From NCBI RefSeq assembly GCF_009017495.1, contig NZ_CP044990.1, forward strand, positions 2,735,001-2,799,000: 64,000 nucleotides of DNA. Reading direction: 5' to 3'. The notes under the pieces were generated by a model. The model ran no database searches. It had not been told where the DNA came from and saw nothing but the letters and a program-made list of their open reading frames with translations. Positions within the stretch are counted from its first letter, which is position 1. The number at the start of each line of letters is the position of its first letter. The stretch comes from Deinococcus sp. AJ005 (GTDB lineage Bacteria > Deinococcota > Deinococci > Deinococcales > Deinococcaceae). This document shows, piece after piece, positions 57,629 to 64,000 of this stretch. The position numbers and the translations under genes were made by a program.

Positions 57629-59149
57629 TCAGCGCGTGCGCTCGCCGTCCACCAGACGCCAGATGCCGCAGGGGTTGGCGTCCTGCAATTCCGGGGGCAG
57701 CGCACGGTCCGGGAAATCCTGGTACGCGCGCAGGCGGGCAAAACGCTCGATGGCGAGACTGCCCACACTGGTGCTGCGCCCGCCGTCGCTGGTGGCCGGG
57801 AACGGCCCGCCGTGGACCATCGCGTGCCCCACCTCCACCCCAGTCGGGAAACCGTTCAGCACCAGTCGCCCGGCCCGCTGGCCCATGACGTACAGCAGGT
57901 CCGCGAGGCCGTCCAACTCGGCGTCAGTGGCATGCAGGGTGGCGGTTAACTGGCCTTCCAATCCGGCCAGAATGGGCGTGACCTCCTCCAGACTGTCATA
58001 GCGCACCGCCACGCTGAGGGGACCGAAGACCTCATCGGCCAGATCGGGAGTAAAGCTGGCGATGGGCACACTGAGAAGCTGAGGCTGCGCGCCGCTCTCC
58101 GGGGCAGAAGCCTGGGTCAGAGGCTGCACGCCCACCGCTTTCAGATGCCCCGCCGCCCCCTTCTGGAAGGCGTTCAGGATGCCGCCCGTAAGGAGGGTAC
58201 AGGCTGGAGTCGCGTCCAGCTTCGCGGCGACGTCGTTCAGGAAGGCATCCCCCGCCTCTCCGACTGGTACGAACAAAAGTCCCGGCTGGGTGCAGAGCTG
58301 TCCGCCCGAGCCGCTGATGCTGGCGGCCAGCCCTTTCGCCAGTGCCGCGCCATTCGCCTCCAGCGCCGCTGCCGTGAATACGCTGGGATTGACACTGCTC
58401 ATCTCGGCGTAGACGGGAATAGGAACTTCACGGGCCTGGGCCACCGCCACCAGCGCCAGCCCACCCGCGCGTGAGCCGGTGAAGCCGACGGCGTGGATGT
58501 CGGGATGCCCCACCAGTTGCACGCCCAGCTCATAGCTGTCCTCGTAAGCGATGCCGAAGACGCCTGCGGGCAGACCCACCTGCTCCGCTGCCTCGCTGAT
58601 CGCTTCGGCGGCCAGCTTGGAAGTCGCCGGGTGCGCGGGGTGTGCCTTGACCACCACCGGGCAGCCCGCCGCCAGCGCGGAAGCGGTGTCGCCCCCGGCC
58701 ACGCTGAAGGCCAGCGGAAAATTGCTGGCCCCGAAGACTGCCACTGGCCCCAGCGGAACGCGCATGCTGCGGACATCGGGTTTGGCGGGCTTGCGGGCCG
58801 GATCACCATGGTCAATGCGGGCGTCCACCCACGAGCCGTCCGCCGCCACCCGTGCGAACAGGCGGAGCTGGTTGGCGGTGCGGCCCACCTCGCCGCGCAA
58901 CCGGGCTTCCGGCAATCCAGTTTCGCCCATGGCCGCTTCAATGAACGCGTCGGCCCGCGCTTCAATTCCAGCGGCGGCGGCGTTCAGGAAGTCGGCCCGC
59001 TGCTGGGGAGAACTGGCCGCAAAACCGCGTGCCGCGTCTTTTGCTGCCGCTACCAATGTCTCCAGCTCGCCGGGTGTCGTGACCTTGAAGGCCGGAGTCA
59101 GAGGCTGACCCGTCGCCGGATTCGTCGCCTGAAAGGTGTGGGCGGTCAT
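57629..59149 (-). CDS. Alpha-ketoglutarate semialdehyde (2,5-dioxovalerate) dehydrogenase
   Basis: 506-residue aldehyde dehydrogenase. VAVFGASNFPLAFSVAGGD and VVVKAHPAHPATS form the NAD(P) site, VGFTGSRAGGLAL the Rossmann turn, PVYAEMSSVNP the general-base Glu, and SGGQLCTQPG the catalytic Cys. The start ATTHTF-like N-terminus and HPAHP are typical of the KGSADH branch. It oxidises 2-oxoglutarate semialdehyde, the last step of hydroxyproline (and some sugar-acid) breakdown. Its start overlaps the upstream lyase stop (ATGA), so it is coupled. Last gene of the operon. Confidence 0.9.
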   Translation of the reverse strand: MTAHTFQATNPATGQPLTPAFKVTTPGELETLVAAAKDAARGFAASSPQQRADFLNAAAAGIEARADAFIEAAMGETGLPEARLRGEVGRTANQLRLFARVAADGSWVDARIDHGDPARKPAKPDVRSMRVPLGPVAVFGASNFPLAFSVAGGDTASALAAGCPVVVKAHPAHPATSKLAAEAISEAAEQVGLPAGVFGIAYEDSYELGVQLVGHPDIHAVGFTGSRAGGLALVAVAQAREVPIPVYAEMSSVNPSVFTAAALEANGAALAKGLAASISGSGGQLCTQPGLLFVPVGEAGDAFLNDVAAKLDATPACTLLTGGILNAFQKGAAGHLKAVGVQPLTQASAPESGAQPQLLSVPIASFTPDLADEVFGPLSVAVRYDSLEEVTPILAGLEGQLTATLHATDAELDGLADLLYVMGQRAGRLVLNGFPTGVEVGHAMVHGGPFPATSDGGRSTSVGSLAIERFARLRAYQDFPDRALPPELQDANPCGIWRLVDGERTR

Positions 59150-60063
59150 GCGCCCACTCGCGCAGGAACGCGCCCGGAGGCGGCCTCAATCACGGCGCGG
59201 GCCTCGGCTTTCTCGGCGTCGGTCAGTTCCAAGCGGGGGGCGCGGACGCGGGCGCTGCCATGCCCGGTTTCTTCCTGCACGAATTTAATGAGTTGCACGA
59301 ACTTGTTTACCACGTCCAGCCTCAGCAGCGGCAAAAACCAGCGGTACAGTTCGGCGGCTTCCTGCGTCTTGCCGTCGCGGGCCAGTTCAAACAGGCGCAC
59401 GCTCTCGGCGGGATAGGCATTGATCAGGCCCGCGATCCAGCCAGTTGCCCCTGCCGCCACGCCCTCCACGATGGCGTCGTCCAGACCCACCAGAATGTCC
59501 ACCGATTCGGGCAGCACAGCGCGCAGGGCGGTCACGCGGCGCACATCCCCGCTGGATTCCTTAACGCCACGGAGGTTGGCGTGTTCCCCGGCCAGTTCGG
59601 CAATCTGCGGGGCCAGGAAATCGGTGCGGTATGCGCCGGGGTTGTTGTACAGAATCACGGGCAGCTCGGTGGCCGCCACCAGGGCCGCCATGTGCGCCTT
59701 CATCTCGCGCCAGTCGCTGGTGTAGACGTAGGGCGGCAGCGCCATCAGGCCGCCGCAGCCCACGTCACGCGCCGCCTGGGCCAGCCGCACCCCGCCCGCC
59801 GTGCTGAGGCTGGCGATGCCGGGAATCACGGGCTTACCGTCCAGCGCGTCCACCAGGGTTTCCAGCACGGCCATTTTCTCGTCCATCTCCAGCGTGTTGG
59901 TCTCGCCCAGCGAACCCAGCGGAATCATGCCGTCGCACCCGGCGGCCATCATCCAGCGGGCATGTTCGCGCAGAAAGCCGTGGTCCACGCTGCCGTCGGC
60001 ATTGAAGGGGGTGGTGATGGCGGGGAAAACGCCGCGAAAGGGGTGGGATGAAGAAAGGGTCAT
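59146..60063 (-). CDS. DapA-family 1-pyrroline-4-hydroxy-2-carboxylate deaminase
   Basis: 305 residues of the dihydrodipicolinate synthase/N-acetylneuraminate lyase family. FPAITTPFNADGSVD, GMIPLGSLGETNTLE (GxxGE substrate loop), VILYNNPGAYRTD with the conserved Tyr, and GVKESSGDVRR with the Schiff-base Lys are all present. Context singles out the hydroxyproline-pathway member, which deaminates pyrroline-4-hydroxy-2-carboxylate to 2-oxoglutarate semialdehyde. AAGGAG lies 8 nt before the ATG at 60063. The frame's 180 upstream codons are antisense-type shadow sequence. Confidence 0.88.
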   Translation of the reverse strand: MTLSSSHPFRGVFPAITTPFNADGSVDHGFLREHARWMMAAGCDGMIPLGSLGETNTLEMDEKMAVLETLVDALDGKPVIPGIASLSTAGGVRLAQAARDVGCGGLMALPPYVYTSDWREMKAHMAALVAATELPVILYNNPGAYRTDFLAPQIAELAGEHANLRGVKESSGDVRRVTALRAVLPESVDILVGLDDAIVEGVAAGATGWIAGLINAYPAESVRLFELARDGKTQEAAELYRWFLPLLRLDVVNKFVQLIKFVQEETGHGSARVRAPRLELTDAEKAEARAVIEAASGRVPARVGA

Positions 60064-60112
60064 ATGTGGCTCCTTTGGGTGAGAGGGCGAAGAGTCTGGG
60101 GATTTCAAGCTT

Positions 60113-61393
60113 TCACGGCGGACTGAGAGTATTGGGCTCGCTGAGAAGTTGAGACAGTGGGAGTGGCGCGAGCGGGGCGCGCACACCGCTGAATTTCCAG
60201 CCATACAGGGTTTCAGTGGCGGGACCACAGACCCGGCCCTGGCAGGCACCCATGCCGCAGCGGGTCTGGAGTTTGGCAGCAGTCCAGTTCGTGAAGGGCT
60301 GCAACTCGCCGTGCCGTACATCCTCGCAGCGGCAGATGATGGTCTGGGAGGAGGGTGTCGGCAGGCGTTCTGGGCGTAGCGCGAACGAGCGTTCCAGCGT
60401 AGATTGAAACCGCCGCTGAATTTCAGCCCGGCGCGGGGCATCGTGCAGGCGCTCAATCTGACCGCTGGCGGTGCATCCGGCCACGAAGCCTTCCAGCAAG
60501 GCCCCGTCCACGCCACCGATGCCGCAGACTTCCCCGGCAGCGTAGACGCCTGAAACGCCCGTCGCCTGCCAGACGTTGACCTCAACCGCACCCTGAGCAT
60601 CAAGAGAGCAGCCCAGCAGCGCCGCCACGCGGGTCTCCGGGATCAGACCGAAGCCCACCGCCAGATAGTCGCAAGTCAGCGTGACCTCGCACCGTCCACG
60701 CCGCAGGGTCACGGTCTGGAGCTGATTTTGCCCGCTGGCATGCACCACGGCGCAGTCAGCCCAGTACGGCACGCCGCGCAGTCCGGCGGCGAGTCCCAGC
60801 GCTTCAGCCGCCTTGCCAGGAAGACGCGCCGCCGCCACGCCGAACGCGGCCACCTGTGGCAAACCCGCCTGCTCCACCACCGCCAGTACCCGCGCCCCTT
60901 TCTGCCGCAGGCCCGCCGCCACCGCCAGCAGCAACGGACCCGATCCGGCCACCACTACGCGTTTGCCACGCACGTCCAGACCGCCCTTGCTCATGGCCTG
61001 CAATCCGCCCGCGCCGACAACTCCGGGCAGCGTCCAGCCGTCAAAGGGGAGAAAGCGTTCAGTGGCCCCGGTGGCAAGGATGACGCGGGCAGCGTGAACG
61101 TGGGTCAGACCTGATGGAGAGGTGACGGTCAGAACGTGAGGCTTTCCAGCCGCCGCAGCAATCACTTCTGCGCCACTCAGGACGGTGATTCCAGGGTGGG
61201 AGGCCGCATCTCGCAGCAAGTCGCCCGCCACCCCCCGCTGACCCGCCGCCGCGCCGCGCCAGATCTGGCCGCCTGCCGTGGGTTGGGAGTCCAGCAGCAG
61301 CACCCGCAAGCCGCCCTGGGCAGCCGTCAGCGCGGCCATCAATCCAGCGGGGCCAGCGCCCACCACCACAGCGTCCCAGGGATCAGACTTCAC
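60113..61393 (-). CDS. D-hydroxyproline dehydrogenase alpha subunit-like FAD/NAD(P) protein
   Basis: 426 residues. An N-terminal FAD motif, VVVGAGPAGLMAAL, and a second dinucleotide motif, VVVAGSGPLLLAVAAGL, form a disulfide-reductase-type double Rossmann fold. The C-terminal about 80 residues (CRCEDV, then CGMGACQGRVCG) supply four cysteines of a BFD-like iron-sulfur domain. This is the HcnB-like subunit of three-part amino-acid dehydrogenases. Its start overlaps the upstream 2Fe-2S gene by 11 bp. With that gene and the DadA-like gene it should oxidise cis-4-hydroxy-D-proline, feeding electrons to the respiratory chain. Confidence 0.88.
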   Translation of the reverse strand: MKSDPWDAVVVGAGPAGLMAALTAAQGGLRVLLLDSQPTAGGQIWRGAAAGQRGVAGDLLRDAASHPGITVLSGAEVIAAAAGKPHVLTVTSPSGLTHVHAARVILATGATERFLPFDGWTLPGVVGAGGLQAMSKGGLDVRGKRVVVAGSGPLLLAVAAGLRQKGARVLAVVEQAGLPQVAAFGVAAARLPGKAAEALGLAAGLRGVPYWADCAVVHASGQNQLQTVTLRRGRCEVTLTCDYLAVGFGLIPETRVAALLGCSLDAQGAVEVNVWQATGVSGVYAAGEVCGIGGVDGALLEGFVAGCTASGQIERLHDAPRRAEIQRRFQSTLERSFALRPERLPTPSSQTIICRCEDVRHGELQPFTNWTAAKLQTRCGMGACQGRVCGPATETLYGWKFSGVRAPLAPLPLSQLLSEPNTLSPP

Positions 61394-61652
61394 GGTTCAC
61401 CTCCATCAAACGCCGCACGTTCTGACCATCCTGCACGGGGGTCAGGCAGGTTCGCACTGTCTGCCCGTCCACCACGGCGCGACATTCATAACAACTGCCC
61501 ATGCCGCACAGCGCCCCGCGTGCCTCGCCGCTCAGGCTGCGACGCAGCGGCGACAGTCCTGCGTTTTGCAGGGCGGCCAGCACGGTGGTTCCAGCCGGAA
61601 CCATGACCCGCACACCGTCCAGCGTCAACACCGCCAGCGTCCGCTCAGGCAT
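61383..61652 (-). CDS. 2Fe-2S ferredoxin-like gamma subunit (HcnA-like)
   Basis: 89 residues starting at [13 protein letters not shown], which overlaps the end of the DadA-like gene by 8 bp. The plant-type 2Fe-2S pattern CGMGSCYECRAVVDG plus a later RTCLTPV Cys provides four ligands (CxxxxCxxC...C). An N-terminal beta-grasp (VMVPAGTTVLAALQNAGL) completes the fold. It is the electron-relay subunit between the two FAD proteins of the dehydrogenase. It is the smallest gene of the operon. Confidence 0.9.
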   Translation of the reverse strand: MPERTLAVLTLDGVRVMVPAGTTVLAALQNAGLSPLRRSLSGEARGALCGMGSCYECRAVVDGQTVRTCLTPVQDGQNVRRLMEVNREV

Positions 61653-62754
61653 GGGCGGGTTCCGGCATGCGCTCAAAGCGGGCGGGGGTGAAGTCGTGTT
61701 TCAGCAATTCGGACGGCGTTCCGAATAGTTGCGCCGCCAGCAGTTCCGCCGTTCCCAGCGCCGTGGTGATGCCCAGTCCCTCATGCCCGGTGGCAAGGAA
61801 AACGCCGTCCAGATGAGGGTGCGGCCCAACCAGCGGCAGGTGGTCCGGGGAGGCACAACGCTGCCCGGTCCAGATTCTCAGGGCGGAGATGTTTTCCAGA
61901 GCGGGCAGAAACTCGGCGGCGCGGCGCAGCATTCGCCTCAGCAACGGCCAGTCTATTTCGCGGTCCGGCTGCTCAAACTGTCGGCTGGAGCCGATCAACA
62001 GTTGCCCGGTGGGACGCGGCTGGACATTGAAAGCCACGCTGTCCTCGTCGTTTCCGTGGGCGCTTTTCAGGTAGCCCAGTTCCACGAGTTGATGGTGGAT
62101 ATGCACGGGGCCGCGTTCGGTGATCAGGAGGTGGCCCTTGCGCTGACGTAGCGGCAAATCGGGCAAGAGCGACACCGCTCCAATGCCATTCGCCACCACC
62201 ACGACATCGGCCCGCAGCATTTCGCCACTTTCCAGCCGCACGCCGCCGTCTATCAGTTCCGCCACCGCCTCACGCTGCACGGTGGCCCCCGCACGCTCCA
62301 GCAGAAACTGGGCTACCACCGGGGCGTACACGACGCTGTCGCCGGGAACGCGCAAGGCTCCGGCCAGTCCGGGGCGCAGATTCGGTTCGGCGCGGGCCAG
62401 TTCGGCGGCGTCCAGCAGGGTGGCCTCGCGGCCCGCGGCCAGATACGCCCGACGTTTGGGTTCCACCGCCGCCAGTTCTTCCTCGTCACTTGCCACCCAC
62501 AGCGTGCCGCAGCCGTGGTAATCAGCCTGCCTGGGTAACGCCGGGGCCAGCGCCTCCCACAGTTCCAGGCTGCGGGCGGTCAGGGCCAGTTGCGCGGGGC
62601 TATCGTCCATAACCACCAGATGGCCCATGCCCGCCGCCGTCGCGCCGCCCCCCACTGGCCCCGGCTCCAGCACCGTTACACGCATGCCTTGACGGGCTAG
62701 AGCGTCCGCACAGGCCGCGCCCACCAGTCCACCGCCAATCACGATGGCCTTCAT
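61645..62754 (-). CDS. DadA-like FAD amino-acid dehydrogenase (beta, catalytic subunit)
   Basis: 369 residues of the DAO/glycine-oxidase family. The N-terminal dinucleotide motif is [17 protein letters not shown], with the Glu of VLEPG binding the FAD ribose. The substrate-domain [15 protein letters not shown] and the C-terminal FAD loop [24 protein letters not shown] are intact. This HcnC-like subunit holds the amine-oxidising site for D-hydroxyproline. Its start overlaps the epimerase stop (ATGA). Confidence 0.9.
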   Translation of the reverse strand: MKAIVIGGGLVGAACADALARQGMRVTVLEPGPVGGGATAAGMGHLVVMDDSPAQLALTARSLELWEALAPALPRQADYHGCGTLWVASDEEELAAVEPKRRAYLAAGREATLLDAAELARAEPNLRPGLAGALRVPGDSVVYAPVVAQFLLERAGATVQREAVAELIDGGVRLESGEMLRADVVVVANGIGAVSLLPDLPLRQRKGHLLITERGPVHIHHQLVELGYLKSAHGNDEDSVAFNVQPRPTGQLLIGSSRQFEQPDREIDWPLLRRMLRRAAEFLPALENISALRIWTGQRCASPDHLPLVGPHPHLDGVFLATGHEGLGITTALGTAELLAAQLFGTPSELLKHDFTPARFERMPEPAHA

Positions 62755-63728
62755 GCCGTTTCTGACTCTGGCCGGATGCCCCAGGCAAAGGGATCACCGT
62801 CCTGCACGATCAGTTCGCCCTGCATGGTGATGAACGCCTGCCCGGTAATCACGGGATGCACCTGACCACCTTTCAGCGAGTACACGCCTTCAAACACGCT
62901 GCCGATCACGCTTTCCTGCCGCCAGACCTGTCCCGGCTCCAGCTTGCCGTCCGCTGCCAGACAGGCCAGTTTGGCGCTGGTTCCCGTGCCACACGGGCTG
63001 CGGTCATACGCGCCGCCGGGACACATCACAAAATTGCAGTTGACGCCGTTCGCATGACTGAACAGTTCTATGTGGTCAATTTCCGCGCCGTTTTCGCCTG
63101 TGATCCCAGCTTCTTCCAACGCCTGACGAATCCGTAGCGTTTCGTCGCTCAGCTCCGCAACATTTTCAAGACTGAGAACCCGCTCGCCCACGTCCACCAG
63201 GAAGAACCAGTTGCCGCCCCAGGCCACGTCGCCGCGCACCTCTCCCAGCCCAGGCACCGTCACGCAGACATCTTTGAGGTGACGGGAAGCGGGCACGTTC
63301 GCCACGCTGACGCGGCCATCGTCGTGCAGCGTCGCCGTGACCACGCCCACAGGGGTATCAATGCGGTGATCGCCGGGGCCGATGCGCCCCAGGTAGGCCA
63401 GGGTGGACACCAGACCCATCGTACCGTGGCCGCACATGCCCAGCGGCCCGGCGTTGTTGAAATAGATGACGCCTGCCACGCAATCCGGCGCTTTCGGCGG
63501 CAGCAGCAGCGCACTGACCAGCACGTCGTTGCCGCGCGGCTCCAAGTTGACCAGGGTGCGCCAGCGGTCAAAATCGTCCCTCAATGCTTCCCGCTGCTGC
63601 GCCAGCGTTTCTCCCGGCAATTCGGGAAAGCCGCCCAGCACCACGCGCGTCGGCTCGCCTGCTGAGTGGGAATCCACAAAGGAGAGGCGGTGCGTGACCC
63701 TGGGGCTGGACGGGGCGGCGGGTGACAT
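62751..63728 (-). CDS. 4-hydroxyproline 2-epimerase (proline racemase family)
   Basis: 325 residues. Both catalytic cysteines of the racemase fold are seen: the first in [15 protein letters not shown], the second in [30 protein letters not shown] near the start is the family N-terminal motif. The paired Cys plus operon context favour trans-4-hydroxy-L-proline to cis-4-hydroxy-D-proline epimerisation over proline racemase or the Thr-containing trans-3-hydroxyproline dehydratase. First gene of the minus-strand operon, divergent from a PAS-domain gene 79 bp away. Confidence 0.92.
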   Translation of the reverse strand: MSPAAPSSPRVTHRLSFVDSHSAGEPTRVVLGGFPELPGETLAQQREALRDDFDRWRTLVNLEPRGNDVLVSALLLPPKAPDCVAGVIYFNNAGPLGMCGHGTMGLVSTLAYLGRIGPGDHRIDTPVGVVTATLHDDGRVSVANVPASRHLKDVCVTVPGLGEVRGDVAWGGNWFFLVDVGERVLSLENVAELSDETLRIRQALEEAGITGENGAEIDHIELFSHANGVNCNFVMCPGGAYDRSPCGTGTSAKLACLAADGKLEPGQVWRQESVIGSVFEGVYSLKGGQVHPVITGQAFITMQGELIVQDGDPFAWGIRPESETA

Positions 63729-63807
63729 GCCTCACGTTACGCCAGACCAGGGCGGATTGTCTTGGACATTCTGGGCAAAAGACCTGCCGAATCCTGCACA
63801 ATGGGCC

Positions 63808-64000
63808 GTGTCTTCCCTTTCCCCGCATCCCACAGCCCATGACCCGGTTCGGAACATGCCAGAGGCCATTCGGCGGCTAGGTCTGGCCGCCATGCTGGAC
63901 GTGCTGGACTACCTACCGGACACCGTGGCCTTCGTGAAAGATGCACAGGGGCGCTACCTGTACGCCAACCGCACATTGTTGGAACGGTTGGGACGTTCAA
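63808..64000 (+). CDS. PAS-domain regulator (cut by right edge)
   Basis: 64 residues are visible from a GTG. An N-terminal polar tail leads into AMLDVLDYLPDTVAFVKDAQGRYLYANRTLLERLG, the beginning of a PAS sensor domain. The DNA-binding or output domain lies beyond the window. Its divergent position next to the epimerase suggests an activator of the hydroxyproline operon; a helix-turn-helix output is a guess. A CACAAT hexamer lies 6-7 nt before the GTG, so it may be leaderless. Confidence 0.65.
   Translation, partial: MSSLSPHPTAHDPVRNMPEAIRRLGLAAMLDVLDYLPDTVAFVKDAQGRYLYANRTLLERLGRS

Overview
The window is a GC-rich, densely packed bacterial chromosome segment that looks like a Deinococcus-type genome. 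The lineage call is inference. It rests on a fasciclin-repeat secreted protein, a sulfocyanin-like copper protein, a large TerB/TerD/TerC stress locus, a long coiled-coil FtsK, a RecQ with repeated HRDC domains, short terminal-inverted-repeat intergenic elements, and many starts with a TAnnnT -10 hexamer only 5-9 nt before the start codon (leaderless mRNAs). No rRNA, tRNA, CRISPR array, prophage or transposase gene was found.

Layout. 0-12.5 kb: an S4-type RNA-binding protein cut by the left edge, ruvB, ada, a cysteine-less ArsC/Spx-fold protein, aldose 1-epimerase, a family of secreted unknown proteins including a copy truncated beside a MITE-like repeat, a metallophosphoesterase, and a secreted protein with five FAS1 domains. 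13.3-28.0 kb: ten co-directional genes for a secreted polysaccharide. They are a PelF-type GT4 glycosyltransferase, a multipass membrane protein, two SDR sugar-nucleotide enzymes, a nucleotidyltransferase, three tandem lipoproteins resembling Agd3-type (CE18-like) deacetylases, and two GH114-like glycosidases. Together these parallel the Pel and fungal galactosaminogalactan toolkits. 28.0-35.3 kb: ftsW and murD (overlapping), a sulfocyanin-like protein, a JAMM metalloprotease and ftsK.

35.5-44.0 kb: a Ter locus. A StiP/phosphoribosyltransferase-like protein and a CitE/HpcH-like lyase come first, then TerB, TerD, a double-TerD protein, a TerD-VWA protein, two more TerDs and a DUF475/TerC membrane protein. 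Internal terminators and dyads split it into several transcription units. 44.1-57.5 kb: single housekeeping or accessory genes: a molybdopterin oxidoreductase, a Mug-like DNA glycosylase, a lipoprotein hydrolase, argJ, a HAD phosphatase, a DUF1622-type protein, recQ, an amino-acid ABC permease, a MerR/TipA-like regulator, an MDR dehydrogenase and a secreted alpha-amylase.

57.6-63.7 kb: a tightly overlapping minus-strand operon that reads as a complete trans-4-hydroxyproline route: epimerase, three-subunit dehydrogenase, deaminase and ketoglutarate-semialdehyde dehydrogenase. A PAS-domain gene, probably its regulator, starts divergently and runs off the right edge. The strongest candidates for new biology are the Pel/galactosaminogalactan-like cluster and the structured Ter locus.
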